Below are positions 1-8,336 of a stretch of DNA of 64,000 nt, one piece after another. Made by a program: the position numbers and the translations under genes. The stretch comes from Rhodococcus sp. SGAir0479 (GTDB taxonomy: Bacteria; Actinomycetota; Actinomycetes; Mycobacteriales; Mycobacteriaceae). The notes under the pieces were generated by a model. The model was not told the origin of the DNA, searched no databases, and saw only the letters and a list, made by a program, of their open reading frames with translations. The DNA lies in contig NZ_CP039432.1 in the NCBI RefSeq assembly GCF_005484805.1, forward strand, positions 558,001-622,000. The letters run 5' to 3'. Each line of letters opens with the position of its first letter. The first letter of the stretch is position 1.

Positions 1-2
1 AT

Positions 3-353
3 CCCGGCACGGCGCTGCCGTACTTCCGGACCGACGAGCAGGACTGGTGGGATTCGAACCCGCTCTCACCCACCTACAACACCCACGTCCGCCGGCCCGC
101 CAGCCCCGGCGGGCTGAGCGAGAACCTGTACGCCGAGGGCGCGGTCTACGACTACGCCGCAGTGATCGGTTACAACACGGCCCGCACTCCGGCCGCCGGA
201 TCGGCGATCTTCCTGCACGTCACCAACGGTCAGCCCACCGCCGGCTGTGTCGCGGTGGACGAGGACACGCTCGTGACGCTCCTCCGTTCCCTGGGCCCGG
301 CACACCACCCGGTGATCGCGATCGGCGTGGGGACCGCTCCCGTTCCGTCGTGA
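3..353 (+). CDS. L,D-transpeptidase family protein, 5' truncated
   Basis: This is the C-terminal part, about 116 residues, of an exported YkuD-like L,D-transpeptidase, a family that cross-links or modifies peptidoglycan. The visible core is a conserved His in SAIFLHV followed by the nucleophile motif PTAGCV, which corresponds to the (S/T)xGC active site of the family. The start and any signal peptide lie before the window. The stop codon overlaps the GTG of the next gene by 4 bp, so the two are probably co-transcribed. The assignment rests on the His...Cys pair and surrounding pattern only. Confidence 0.75.
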   Translation, partial: PGTALPYFRTDEQDWWDSNPLSPTYNTHVRRPASPGGLSENLYAEGAVYDYAAVIGYNTARTPAAGSAIFLHVTNGQPTAGCVAVDEDTLVTLLRSLGPAHHPVIAIGVGTAPVPS

Positions 354-952
354 GCGACTCCGGTTCCGCGCTCCCGCTGTTCGCGGCAGACCCGGTCGCG
401 ACCGTCGTGCTCGTCGTGGCCTTTCTGAGCGTGCTGGTGTCCGAGATGCGGATCGGCCGTACCCATCCGGGCGGGGGCGCGTCCCAGGACGGCTGGACGG
501 GTGCTGCGGTGGGGCTCGGCTTGGCGGCGGTGTACCTGGGCGGTCCGGCGCTGAGCATCCTGTCCTCGGCCACCGTGATCACCACCGGCGTCTGGTGGTA
601 CTTCGGGGTCGGTCTCGTCGTCGCTGCGGCCGGCCAGGCGCTGCGCCTGCGGGCGGTCCACGAACTGGGTGCGGCGTTCACCTTCCGGGTGCAGACCACC
701 TCGGGGCAGCACGTCGTCGACACCGGGCTCTACCGGAACATCCGGCACCCGTCCTACACCGGAGCGCTGGTGTGTGCCCTGGGCTTCACCGTCGCGTACA
801 CCAATTGGCTCGCACCGGCGACGGTGCTCGTGCTCGCCGCAGCCTACGTCGTGCGTATCCCACACGAGGAACGCGTCCTCGCCGACGGGTTGGGGGACGA
901 GTACCGGCGGTACATGCGGCGGACCAAACGGCTGATCCCGCGCGTGCTGTGA
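350..952 (+). CDS. Isoprenylcysteine carboxyl methyltransferase (ICMT)-family membrane protein
   Basis: A 200-residue integral membrane protein with about five hydrophobic segments. The C-terminal half carries the ICMT/PEMT-type SAM-binding signature: TGLYRNIRHPSYTG, then a PHEER-type element and GDEYRRYMRRTKRLIP. Family members methylate carboxylates or amines of membrane-embedded substrates; bacteria lack prenylated CaaX proteins, so the substrate here is unknown. GTG at 350 is chosen because it overlaps the upstream stop (GTGA) and removes a non-homologous stretch present in longer readings. Co-transcribed with the L,D-transpeptidase fragment and followed by a perfect hairpin. Confidence 0.8.
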   Translation: MSDSGSALPLFAADPVATVVLVVAFLSVLVSEMRIGRTHPGGGASQDGWTGAAVGLGLAAVYLGGPALSILSSATVITTGVWWYFGVGLVVAAAGQALRLRAVHELGAAFTFRVQTTSGQHVVDTGLYRNIRHPSYTGALVCALGFTVAYTNWLAPATVLVLAAAYVVRIPHEERVLADGLGDEYRRYMRRTKRLIPRVL

Positions 953-970
953 CGGCCCATGAACACGCCG

Positions 971-1002
971 CGGCGGGCCGGCACTTTTGTGCCGGCCCGC
1001 CG
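971..1002. terminator. Bidirectional hairpin between convergent genes
   Basis: A perfect 14-bp inverted repeat (971-984 with 989-1002) around a TTTT loop. It lies between the stop of the ICMT-like gene (952) and the stop of the leftward MFS gene (1035), so it can end both transcripts. There is no long T-tract. Confidence 0.7.
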
Positions 1003-1034
1003 GTTCCGAGCGGCCGATCAGAGACGCGGTCGGC

Positions 1035-2327
1035 TTACGTCGGGCCGAAGCTCGCCGTGCGCCTCTCCGGCCGCGCTCGTTCGCGTTCCGGCTCCTTGGT
1101 GAAGAACAGCATCGCGACCGCGCCGACGAGGCACAGGGCCGTCATGACGAGGAAGCCGCCGTTGTAGGTGCCGGTGCGGCTGACGATGAACCCCATCACC
1201 GAAGGCGCGATGATGCCGGAGAGCGCAAAACATGCGTCTGCGAAGCCGGCGGCCGTACCGGGCTGGCTGGGGGCAGCGTCGATCGACGCCACCCACCAGA
1301 TTCCACCCGTGATGAAGCCGAAGCCCACGCCCGCAGAGATGCAGATCAGAGCAACGGTGAGATTGCCGCGGAAGAACAGGATCGGCGCGATGGAGGCACC
1401 CGCCAGTAGCAATGCCACACCGATGATGACGAACCGCGACCGGATGCTCTGGGTGCGCTTGTAGACGCGATCCACCAAGATTCCGCCGAGCAGCGCGCCC
1501 ACCACACCGGCCGCCCACGGAGCCACGGAGAAACCGCCGACCTCCTTGATGGAAAGACCGAACTCGTGCTCGAGGTACTGCGGAAGCCAGTACATGAACG
1601 CCCAGAACATGAAGCCCCACGAGAAGTATCCGAGACCGACCAGCCACAGATTGCGGTTGCGCAGGATCGCACCCCAGTCGGTGCTGGACTCGTGACTGCT
1701 GTCCTCTCCGTCCAGCTGGCCTGCCCGGATGTAGGCCAGTTCCTCCCGGGACACGAATTTCGCCTCGCTGGGCGAGTTCTTCAGGACGGGATAGGCCGCC
1801 ACCACCCAGACGATCCCGGCCGCAGCCAGCACCCCGAACATGGCCTTCCACCCCGTGAACGCAATCAACTGAGTGATGATGGGGCCACCGACCAGAAGGC
1901 TGCCGGACACCGCGACGCCGCCGATGAGCGCCAGCGCCTTGCCCCGTTCCTGGGCCGGCAACCAGCGGCTGACGAGTCGAGTAGCCGCGGGGAAGCAGGG
2001 CGCTTCACCGGCGCCGAGGAGGATCCGCAACAAGATGAGGCCCATGAACCCGCCCGCAAACGGGGTCAGTGCTGTGGCCGCGGCCCAGATGAACATGCCG
2101 ACGATGAGAACGCGCCGGGAACCGTATCGGTCGACCAACGGCCCCGACAAGAGGGCGAACAGCATGTAGCCGACCGAAAATGCGGAACTGATGAAGCCGT
2201 ACTGCCCTGGCGTGATTCCGAACTCGGCCCGCAGGTCGGTAGCTGCGAACGAGATGGCACTGCGATCGATGTAGTTCACGACCACCAGGCCCAGGATGAT
2301 GGCGATTGTCCACCAACGCGATTTCAT
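1035..2327 (-). CDS. MFS transporter, anion:cation symporter type
   Basis: A 430-residue 12-TM major facilitator. Near the N terminus are NYIDRSAISFA and, after TM2, the motif-A-like GPLVDRYGSRR; both are typical of the ACS family that imports organic anions such as hexuronates, tartrate or phthalate. A second loop 2-3-like element (GGILVDRVYKR) starts the C-terminal half. It is the last gene of the leftward operon FAD oxidoreductase-amidohydrolase-CoA transferase-MFS, 30 bp after the CoA-transferase stop, with a GAGGAG ribosome site 8 bp before the ATG. The context suggests uptake of the pathway's substrate, an acid or cyclic amide; the substrate itself is not readable from sequence. Confidence 0.85.
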   Translation of the reverse strand: MKSRWWTIAIILGLVVVNYIDRSAISFAATDLRAEFGITPGQYGFISSAFSVGYMLFALLSGPLVDRYGSRRVLIVGMFIWAAATALTPFAGGFMGLILLRILLGAGEAPCFPAATRLVSRWLPAQERGKALALIGGVAVSGSLLVGGPIITQLIAFTGWKAMFGVLAAAGIVWVVAAYPVLKNSPSEAKFVSREELAYIRAGQLDGEDSSHESSTDWGAILRNRNLWLVGLGYFSWGFMFWAFMYWLPQYLEHEFGLSIKEVGGFSVAPWAAGVVGALLGGILVDRVYKRTQSIRSRFVIIGVALLLAGASIAPILFFRGNLTVALICISAGVGFGFITGGIWWVASIDAAPSQPGTAAGFADACFALSGIIAPSVMGFIVSRTGTYNGGFLVMTALCLVGAVAMLFFTKEPERERARPERRTASFGPT

Positions 2328-2357
2328 AGCGAACTCCTCGAATGACGCAGTCGCGGG

Positions 2358-3578
2358 TCAGATGACGCCGCGGGCCCGCAGATCGTCGATGTCCTCGGGG
2401 CTGCGCCCGAGTTGGGTGAGGACCCGGTCGGTGTCGGCACCGGCGGGTCGACCGGTGTGGCGGATCGCACCGGGAGAGCGGGTCATGCGCCACATGACGT
2501 TCTGCATGCGCATGGGTCCGAGTTCGTCGTCGTCGACGGTGGTGACCATGTCGGTGGCGACGACCTGTGGATCTGCCAGTAGGTCGCTGGGTCGGTAGAC
2601 CGGTGACACGGCCGCACCGGCCTCTTCGAAAGAACTGACGACCTCGTCGCGGGTGCGTTCGGCGATCCAGCCCCCCACGTACCCGTCGAGCAGATCCGCA
2701 TGCTCGGCGCGGGTACGGCCGGTGGCGAACCACTCTTCCTCGACCACCTCGGGATGCCCCACCAGGCGCAGCACCCGTTCGGCGATGGCCTGCGCACTGG
2801 TGGAGACCGCGACCCAGTGGTCGTCCTTGGTGCGATAGAGGTTGCGCGGCGCGTTGTTCTGGGACCGGTTGCCCGTGCGGTTCTGGTCGATACCCAACTG
2901 GTCGGCGTAGATCACGCCAGGTCCGACCGCTGTCATGATCGGCGTCAGGAGATCGAGGTCCACCTCCTGGCCGATGCCGCCGTTGCGTTCCCTCTCGAAC
3001 AGTGCCATCGCGACCGCCGACGACCCGGCGACTCCGGCGATCGAATCGGCGAGACCGAACGCGGGCAGCGTCGGCGGGCCGTCCGGTTGACCGGTGAGAT
3101 GGGCGAAGCCGCTCATCGATTCCACCAGCGTGCCGAAGGCGGGGCGTTTCGCATAGGGGCCCTGCTGTCCGAAGCCGGTGACCCGCAGCATGATCAGCCC
3201 CGGATTGCGTGCGGACAATTCCCTGTAGGAAAGGCCCCAGCGTTCGAAGGTGCCCGGCCGGAAGTTCTCGACCACGACGTCGGCTTCGGTGGCGAGGTCG
3301 CGGAAGATTGCCTGTCCGTCCGGCTCGTTCAGGTTCACGGTGACGGTCTGCTTGTTACGGCTGATCATCTTCCACCACAGTGGAATTCCGTTCTTGTCCA
3401 ACCCATGCCCGCGCATCCCGTCCGGTTTCGACGGATGCTCGATCTTGATGACCTCGGCACCGAAGTCCCCCAGGATCTGGGCGGCGAGAGGTCCGGCCAG
3501 GATGGTGGAGGCGTCGAGAACCTTGATGCCGCGCAGCGGTCCCGAGGGTTGCTTTTCGTCCGTCATGTGCCGGCCCAT
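2358..3578 (-). CDS. Type III (CaiB/BaiF) CoA-transferase
   Basis: A 406-residue family III CoA-transferase, about the usual length. Family hallmarks include IKVLDASTILAGPLAAQILG near the N terminus, GAEVIKIEHP, VVENFRPG and VTGFGQQGPY. The aspartate in FGLADSIAG sits where the family's catalytic Asp forms the acyl anhydride. It probably moves CoA to a carboxylate made by the upstream amidohydrolase. The ATG at 3578 overlaps that gene's stop (TGATG); an internal ATG at 3566 is an alternative start. It is not close enough to the oxalate enzyme Frc (compare 27716-28897) to assign that substrate. Confidence 0.88.
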   Translation of the reverse strand: MGRHMTDEKQPSGPLRGIKVLDASTILAGPLAAQILGDFGAEVIKIEHPSKPDGMRGHGLDKNGIPLWWKMISRNKQTVTVNLNEPDGQAIFRDLATEADVVVENFRPGTFERWGLSYRELSARNPGLIMLRVTGFGQQGPYAKRPAFGTLVESMSGFAHLTGQPDGPPTLPAFGLADSIAGVAGSSAVAMALFERERNGGIGQEVDLDLLTPIMTAVGPGVIYADQLGIDQNRTGNRSQNNAPRNLYRTKDDHWVAVSTSAQAIAERVLRLVGHPEVVEEEWFATGRTRAEHADLLDGYVGGWIAERTRDEVVSSFEEAGAAVSPVYRPSDLLADPQVVATDMVTTVDDDELGPMRMQNVMWRMTRSPGAIRHTGRPAGADTDRVLTQLGRSPEDIDDLRARGVI

Positions 3579-5038
3579 CAGTACGGGCGCGAGAGGTAGC
3601 GGCCGAGGGGCTCGCCGGTCACCACGCCGTCGGCCAGCACCCGGTTTCCGCGCACGAAGGTGTCGGTCACTGCGGCAGTCAGCTCGAACCCCTCGAAGGG
3701 TGTGTACTCCTGAGTCGATTCGGAATCTGCGGCGTGCACTGTCCAGGTGCGGTGTGGATCCACGATCGCGATGTCGGCGTCGGCGCCCTCGGCCAGTCGA
3801 CCCTTGCCGGGCAGGCCGTAGCGGTCGGCCGGGTTGGAAGCGAGGAGCTGGGCGATCCGACGCAACGACAGGCCGCGCTTGCGACCCTCGCTGATGAGGC
3901 CGGGCAGCAGGTACTCCGTGCCGCCGAAGCCGGACTTGGCGGCGAAGACGTCGTCGCGGTCCTCGCCGAACTTCACCTCGTCCTTGCAGCAGGCGTGGTC
4001 GGAGACGACCCAGTCGATGTTGCCCGCGAGCAGGTGCTCCCACAGCGCCTCGACGTCCTCGCGCGGGCGAATCGGCGGATTCACCTTGGCCCCGAGTCCG
4101 TTGGCGTTGTCGATGTCGGTGAGCAGGTGCCCGATGGTGACCTCGCGGCGGAAGTTCACGTGCGGGAAAGCGTCGGCCATCTTCATCGCTGCCTTCAACG
4201 CCTTGGCGGAGCTGAGGTGCAGCAGATTGATGTTCGGCAGACCGGTCTCGTCGGCCAGGAAGGACGCGATGGTCACGGCCAGGCCCTCGGAGTGCTGGGG
4301 ACGGGAAGCGCTGTAGGCGGCGAGCCCGCTGAGCTTGCCCTCCTGCTCGACGATCTTGGTGTAGGCACTCATGATCTCGGCGGTCTCGCAGTGCAGGGAC
4401 AGCGAGATGTGCGGTGCGAGTTCGGGGAACTGTTCCCGGGCCCTCTGGACCCCGCGCATCACGAACTCGAAGTGCGCGATGTCGTAGCGCTCGTCCTCCG
4501 GGATCATCAAGAAGTCGCTCTGCGAGGTCGAACGCCCGTGCAGCCCGTGGCTGCCGTAGAACATGAAGATCTTGAACGAGGTGACGCCCTGCTCCGACGC
4601 CAGATCGGGAATCTCGCCGATGTGTTCGTTGGACATCGGGGCGAGGTGGAAGGCGTAGTCGATGTAGCTGCGGCCCGCGGAGGAGTCCAGCACCTCGGGG
4701 AAGAAGTCGGCATACGCGCCGCCCTTGTTGAGGTAGTACTGGCCGGTGCGCATGTAGGTCAGCGCCGTGGTGACGCCGCCCTGGGCACTGGCGCGGGATT
4801 CGGTCTGCGTGTCGTCGGGCAGGGGGTTGTAGATTCCCCAGTGCTGGTGTGCATCGACCACACCGGGAAGCACCAATTTGTCCGTCGCATCGACGATTTC
4901 GGCGCCCTCGGCATCGAGGTCGACGCCGATCTCGGCGATCTTGCCGTCGACGACGAGGATATCGGCGATCTCACCCTCGGCGGGAGCCGCGTCGTCGGTG
5001 CGGACGACGGTGCCGTTCTTGATCAGGTAGGTGGTCAT
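3578..5038 (-). CDS. Hydantoinase/dihydropyrimidinase-family amidohydrolase
   Basis: A 486-residue cyclic amidohydrolase with a complete binuclear metal site by motif: DAHQHWG (HxH), the carboxylated-Lys region SFKIFMFYGS, LSLHCE, LLHLSSA and VVSDHACC. This family hydrolyses cyclic amides and imides such as hydantoins, dihydropyrimidines and allantoin to open-chain carbamoyl or amidic acids in the cytosol. Length and motif order match D-hydantoinase/dihydropyrimidinase rather than dihydroorotase. It follows the FAD oxidoreductase by 37 bp, with an AGGAGAAG ribosome site, and is coupled to the CoA-transferase by a stop-start overlap. No beta-ureidopropionase or carbamoylase lies beside it, so ordinary pyrimidine catabolism is unlikely. 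Confidence 0.88.
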   Translation of the reverse strand: MTTYLIKNGTVVRTDDAAPAEGEIADILVVDGKIAEIGVDLDAEGAEIVDATDKLVLPGVVDAHQHWGIYNPLPDDTQTESRASAQGGVTTALTYMRTGQYYLNKGGAYADFFPEVLDSSAGRSYIDYAFHLAPMSNEHIGEIPDLASEQGVTSFKIFMFYGSHGLHGRSTSQSDFLMIPEDERYDIAHFEFVMRGVQRAREQFPELAPHISLSLHCETAEIMSAYTKIVEQEGKLSGLAAYSASRPQHSEGLAVTIASFLADETGLPNINLLHLSSAKALKAAMKMADAFPHVNFRREVTIGHLLTDIDNANGLGAKVNPPIRPREDVEALWEHLLAGNIDWVVSDHACCKDEVKFGEDRDDVFAAKSGFGGTEYLLPGLISEGRKRGLSLRRIAQLLASNPADRYGLPGKGRLAEGADADIAIVDPHRTWTVHAADSESTQEYTPFEGFELTAAVTDTFVRGNRVLADGVVTGEPLGRYLSRPY

Positions 5039-5075
5039 TTCTTCTCCTGAGGGGTGTAACTGGACAGATGTGGTG

Positions 5076-6443
5076 TCAGGCGGTGACGGCGCTGCTTACG
5101 TGCGCCGCGGCGAGGAACGCCAGCCCGAGCGCGGAGAGCAGGCCGTTGCCGGCCAGGTATCCGCCGGCGCCGTGGCCGGAGATGCCGACCGCCGCCCCGC
5201 CCGCCGCGTACAGGCCGGGGATGGGTGTTCCGCCGGCGAGTACGCGTGCGTGTTCGTCGACGACGAGGCCGCTCTGGGTGTGGAACAACGCCGGCTTGAC
5301 GGCGATCGCTGTGTACGGCGCGGTGAGCGGGTGCCGAGTGTCGGTGCGCCCCTGCCGGTCCGGTTCCGTCCCGGTCGCGGCGCGGTGAGCGGCGGTGAGT
5401 TCGTCCTCGAGGGCTGCCGCGGGCACTCCGATGCGTTCGGCCAGCGCCGTGGCCGTGGCCGCCCGGATCAACGACCCGCTCTCGGCCACGGTGCGGAAAT
5501 CGTCGAAGGTGGAGCACAGCTCCTCGATGTGCTCGTCGATGACGATCCAGCCGGCGCTCCCGGGCCGGGCTGCGAGCAGGGCTGCGAACTCGGAGTACCC
5601 GGTGGTTTCCGGGGCGAAGCGTCGGCCGGAGCCGTCGACGATGACGCCGCCGTGCACGACGGTGGCCCACCCGACGAGCGTCTGACTGCGGGAGGAGAGT
5701 GCGGCGTGACCCTGGTAGGCGTCGAGGAAGCCGGCGTCGGCGCCCAGTTGCCGACCGATGCGCAGCGCGTCACCCCGACTGTACTGGCCGCCGTGGTAGT
5801 GGGCGTCGGCAATTTCGGGCATGTGACGGTGCACCAGGTCGCGGTCACCGCCGAACCCGTTCGTCGCCAGGAGGACCGCCGCTGCCGTGAGGTGTTCGCG
5901 ACGGCCGTCCGGCGTGGCGATCTCGACGCCCGTCACGCGGCCGTCGGCAGTGTCGACCTCTCGCAACGCCATCGGTGCGATCAGCTCGATTCGAGGGTTC
6001 GCGCGCACGCGCTCGACGAGGTGGCGCAGCAGGCGTGAACCGTGCCGACCCGGGATGGTGTGGCAGCGGTCGGCGGTGTGGCCCGGGTAGCGGAAGTCGG
6101 TGACCAGTTCGAGGTCGAGGCCCTGGACGTCGGCCAGCCAGCTGACCAGCGCGGCACTCACGTCGGTCAGCGCCCGCGCAACCCGCTGATCCGCGGTGCC
6201 CCCGGTCTTGCGGGTGATGTCGCCGAGGAATCGGTCGGGGCTGTCCTGCACGCCGGCGGCGTGCTGCCAGCGGGTACCGGCGGCGGGAATCATCGCCGTG
6301 CACATCGAGGTGTTGTTTCCGCGCTGGAAGTGCTCGTCGGCCTCGACGACCAGAACGTTCGCACCCGATTCGGCGGCGTGCAGTGCAGCAACCAGTCCAC
6401 CGCCCCCACCGGCAACGACGAGATCGAAATCAGGAGCGGTCAC
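5076..6443 (-). CDS. FAD-dependent oxidoreductase, fumarate-reductase/TcuA-like
   Basis: A 455-residue soluble flavoprotein of the fumarate reductase/succinate dehydrogenase flavoprotein family. The Rossmann FAD motif is near the N terminus (VVAGGGGGLVAALHAAESG), with a ribose-binding Glu in VLVVEA. The C-terminal FAD-contact segment reads IPGLYAAGGAAVG. Relatives oxidise or reduce C-C bonds next to carboxylates (tricarballylate dehydrogenase, urocanate reductase, ketosteroid dehydrogenase). It is the first gene of the leftward operon. The GTG at 6443 has a strong GAGGAGGAAG ribosome site, and an IclR-type palindrome lies 16 bp upstream of the start. Confidence 0.85.
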   Translation of the reverse strand: MTAPDFDLVVAGGGGGLVAALHAAESGANVLVVEADEHFQRGNNTSMCTAMIPAAGTRWQHAAGVQDSPDRFLGDITRKTGGTADQRVARALTDVSAALVSWLADVQGLDLELVTDFRYPGHTADRCHTIPGRHGSRLLRHLVERVRANPRIELIAPMALREVDTADGRVTGVEIATPDGRREHLTAAAVLLATNGFGGDRDLVHRHMPEIADAHYHGGQYSRGDALRIGRQLGADAGFLDAYQGHAALSSRSQTLVGWATVVHGGVIVDGSGRRFAPETTGYSEFAALLAARPGSAGWIVIDEHIEELCSTFDDFRTVAESGSLIRAATATALAERIGVPAAALEDELTAAHRAATGTEPDRQGRTDTRHPLTAPYTAIAVKPALFHTQSGLVVDEHARVLAGGTPIPGLYAAGGAAVGISGHGAGGYLAGNGLLSALGLAFLAAAHVSSAVTA

Positions 6444-6458
6444 GCTTCCTCCTCATCT

Positions 6459-6475
6459 GTTCCGCTAGGCGAAAC
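6459..6475. promoter_or_regulatory. IclR-type operator, copy 1
   Basis: An imperfect palindrome, GTTCCGC-TAG-GCGAAAC, just upstream of the ribosome site of the leftward FAD oxidoreductase gene. Its first 13 bases recur exactly at 6589. The form GTTCCGC-N3-GCGGAAC resembles operators of actinobacterial IclR regulators, and an iclR gene starts at 6703. Confidence 0.75.
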
Positions 6476-6588
6476 GGTGCAAAAGTGATCCAGTGCACTA
6501 TGCACCCCGCATTGGTGATGCACAAGTGCTGCGATGGTGGTGGGTGCCCAGGGTGTGGAAGCCGATGTGAGATTCGCGCTGGACAATC

Positions 6589-6605
6589 GTTCCGCTAGGC
6601 GGTAC
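6589..6605. promoter_or_regulatory. IclR-type operator, copy 2
   Basis: A second copy, GTTCCGC-TAG-GCGGTAC, lies 98 bp before the iclR ATG and 130 bp from copy 1. Each copy deviates from the symmetric consensus at one base of the right arm. Two sites in one divergent promoter region fit control of both operons and autoregulation by the adjacent IclR protein. Confidence 0.75.
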
Positions 6606-6702
6606 AAACAGATCGGGGTTTCGATCGCCGTGCCGTCAGCGCGGCGCATCCGTCGGATCGTCGCTACCCCGTGAACCCACCGACCCGAGGAACGGAGCCA
6701 CG

Positions 6703-7497
6703 ATGGAGCCCTCCAGTGGCGGCACCACGGCCGCAGCGCGGGCAGCGGAGGTGCTGCTCGAATTCGGCCGCGGCTCGAGCGGGCTGGGCGTCTCGGAGAT
6801 CGCCCGCTCGACCGGGATCTCCAAGGCGGTCACCCACCGCATACTCACGACCTTCGTCGAGTGCGGGCTCCTGCTCTACGAGCCCTCCACCCGTCGCTAT
6901 CTGCTCGGTCCGGCCGCCGCCACACTCGGCGCCCGGGCCCTCGACGTCTCACCGTTGCGCCGCGCGGCCCGCGAGGCGCTGGTCGATCTGCAACGGACGA
7001 CGGGCGAGACTGCGACCGTGACCGGTCGCTTGCCGGGCGGCCGCGTCTATCTCGACCAGGTCGAGAGCACGCAGGAGATCAAAATGACCGTCGAGCTGGG
7101 ACGCCGTTTCGAGCTCTACAGCGGTTCGTCCGGCCGGATCATCTTGGCGCACCTCTCCGAGGCGGAGCAGGAAGATGTGCTCTCCCGGCCGCTGTCACGG
7201 TTGACCCCGGCCACCATGATCGACCCGGTCGCGTTGCGCGCGGCGCTACAGGAGGCGCGTGCACGCGGTACCTGCCGATCGACCGGCGAGCGGCAGGAAG
7301 GTGCGGCATCGGTTGCCGCCCCCGTGTTCGGGGCCGACGGCACGGTGGTCGGTTCGATCTCGGTCTGTGGACCGAGCTACCGAATGACCGACGAGGCCTG
7401 TGACGAGTACGAGGGCGCTGTCGTCGAAGCGGCGCAACGGGTTTCTCGCGTCTTGGGCTACCGGCCCACCGGCGCACCCGTGGGGGAGTCGCAGTGA
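6703..7497 (+). CDS. IclR-family transcriptional regulator
   Basis: A 264-residue regulator with an N-terminal winged helix-turn-helix (about residues 8-65: LGVSEIARSTGISKAVTHRI) and a C-terminal IclR effector domain ending near the SVAAPVFGADGTVVGSISV signature. The effector domain usually binds a small acid or pathway intermediate. The ATG at 6703 follows GAGGAACGGAG. It heads the rightward operon and stands divergent to the flavoprotein operon, with two operator-like palindromes between them. It is therefore the probable regulator of both. Its stop overlaps the next start (GTGA). Confidence 0.9.
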   Translation: MEPSSGGTTAAARAAEVLLEFGRGSSGLGVSEIARSTGISKAVTHRILTTFVECGLLLYEPSTRRYLLGPAAATLGARALDVSPLRRAAREALVDLQRTTGETATVTGRLPGGRVYLDQVESTQEIKMTVELGRRFELYSGSSGRIILAHLSEAEQEDVLSRPLSRLTPATMIDPVALRAALQEARARGTCRSTGERQEGAASVAAPVFGADGTVVGSISVCGPSYRMTDEACDEYEGAVVEAAQRVSRVLGYRPTGAPVGESQ

Positions 7498-8336
7498 GCC
7501 CCCGGTCTTGGCTGTACGTACCCGGGCACCGCGCGGAGCGCATCCCCAAGGCGATCGCGAGTGCCGCCGACGCCGTGGTCATCGACCTCGAGGACGCGGT
7601 TCCGGTGGACGCCAAGGAGAGGGCCCTCGAGCATGCGGTCGCCGCCCTGCAGTCCGCCCCGGCAGGTCGCACCATCTGGTTGCGGCTCAACGCGATCGGG
7701 TCGCAGTGGCTCGCCCGAGAGATCGACGTGCTGTCCGGCGCCGATTGCGCGCCCGCCGGCGTCCGGCTGCCGAAGGCGGAGAGTCCGGAGACGGTGGCGG
7801 CGACGACCGACCGCCTCGGGTGCCCGGTGCACGCGATCGTCGAATCCGCCGCGGGTCTCCTTGCAGCGCCGCAGATCGCGCGATGCCATTCGCGGGTCAC
7901 CGGGATCGCGCTCGGGGAAGCGGATCTCGCGGCCGACCTGCGTACCGCGCCCGAAGGGCTTGCCTGGGCGCGCGGCTGGATCGTCGCAGCCGCGCGGGCG
8001 GCCGGACTGTCGTCGCCGGTCCAGAGCGTGTGGACCGCCGTCGACGACCCGGCGGGGCTGGCGGCGAGCTCGCACGCCGGCCGGATCCAGGGGTTCTTCG
8101 GGCGCTCCGTCATACATCCCGATCAGATCGACATTGTCAACGAGGCCTATACGCCGTCGGCGGAGGAGCAGGAGCGGGCACAGCGGATCGTGGACGACGC
8201 GTCCGCGTCCCTGGCGGCGGGGGAATCTGCAGTTCTCGACGAGAACGGGAGATTCATCGATCCGGCCGTCGTCGCGAACGCTCGCGTCGTCCTCGACCGG
8301 GCTCAGGCCGTAGCAGCACGAGGAGTGGAAGCATGA
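7494..8336 (+). CDS. HpcH/HpaI aldolase / CitE-like CoA-ester lyase
   Basis: A 280-residue TIM-barrel protein of the citrate lyase beta-subunit family. Signatures are the N-terminal RSWLYVPGHRAERIPKA, the Mg-binding VVIDLEDAVP, RLN in the third strand and IVESAAGLLAA with its acidic metal ligand. Stand-alone CitE-like proteins cleave malyl-, citramalyl- or related 3-hydroxyacyl-CoA esters, or hydrolyse them. Near a type III CoA-transferase, the likely role is C-C cleavage of a CoA thioester. The GTG start overlaps the iclR stop by 4 bp and its own stop overlaps the next ATG by 4 bp. Confidence 0.85.
   Translation: MSPRSWLYVPGHRAERIPKAIASAADAVVIDLEDAVPVDAKERALEHAVAALQSAPAGRTIWLRLNAIGSQWLAREIDVLSGADCAPAGVRLPKAESPETVAATTDRLGCPVHAIVESAAGLLAAPQIARCHSRVTGIALGEADLAADLRTAPEGLAWARGWIVAAARAAGLSSPVQSVWTAVDDPAGLAASSHAGRIQGFFGRSVIHPDQIDIVNEAYTPSAEEQERAQRIVDDASASLAAGESAVLDENGRFIDPAVVANARVVLDRAQAVAARGVEA

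Noticed and set aside
41-63. tRNA-like T-arm (TTCGAAT loop) on the minus strand
   Set aside because: The T stem has a mismatch, no D or anticodon arm or matching acceptor stem follows, and the bases are codons of the L,D-transpeptidase.
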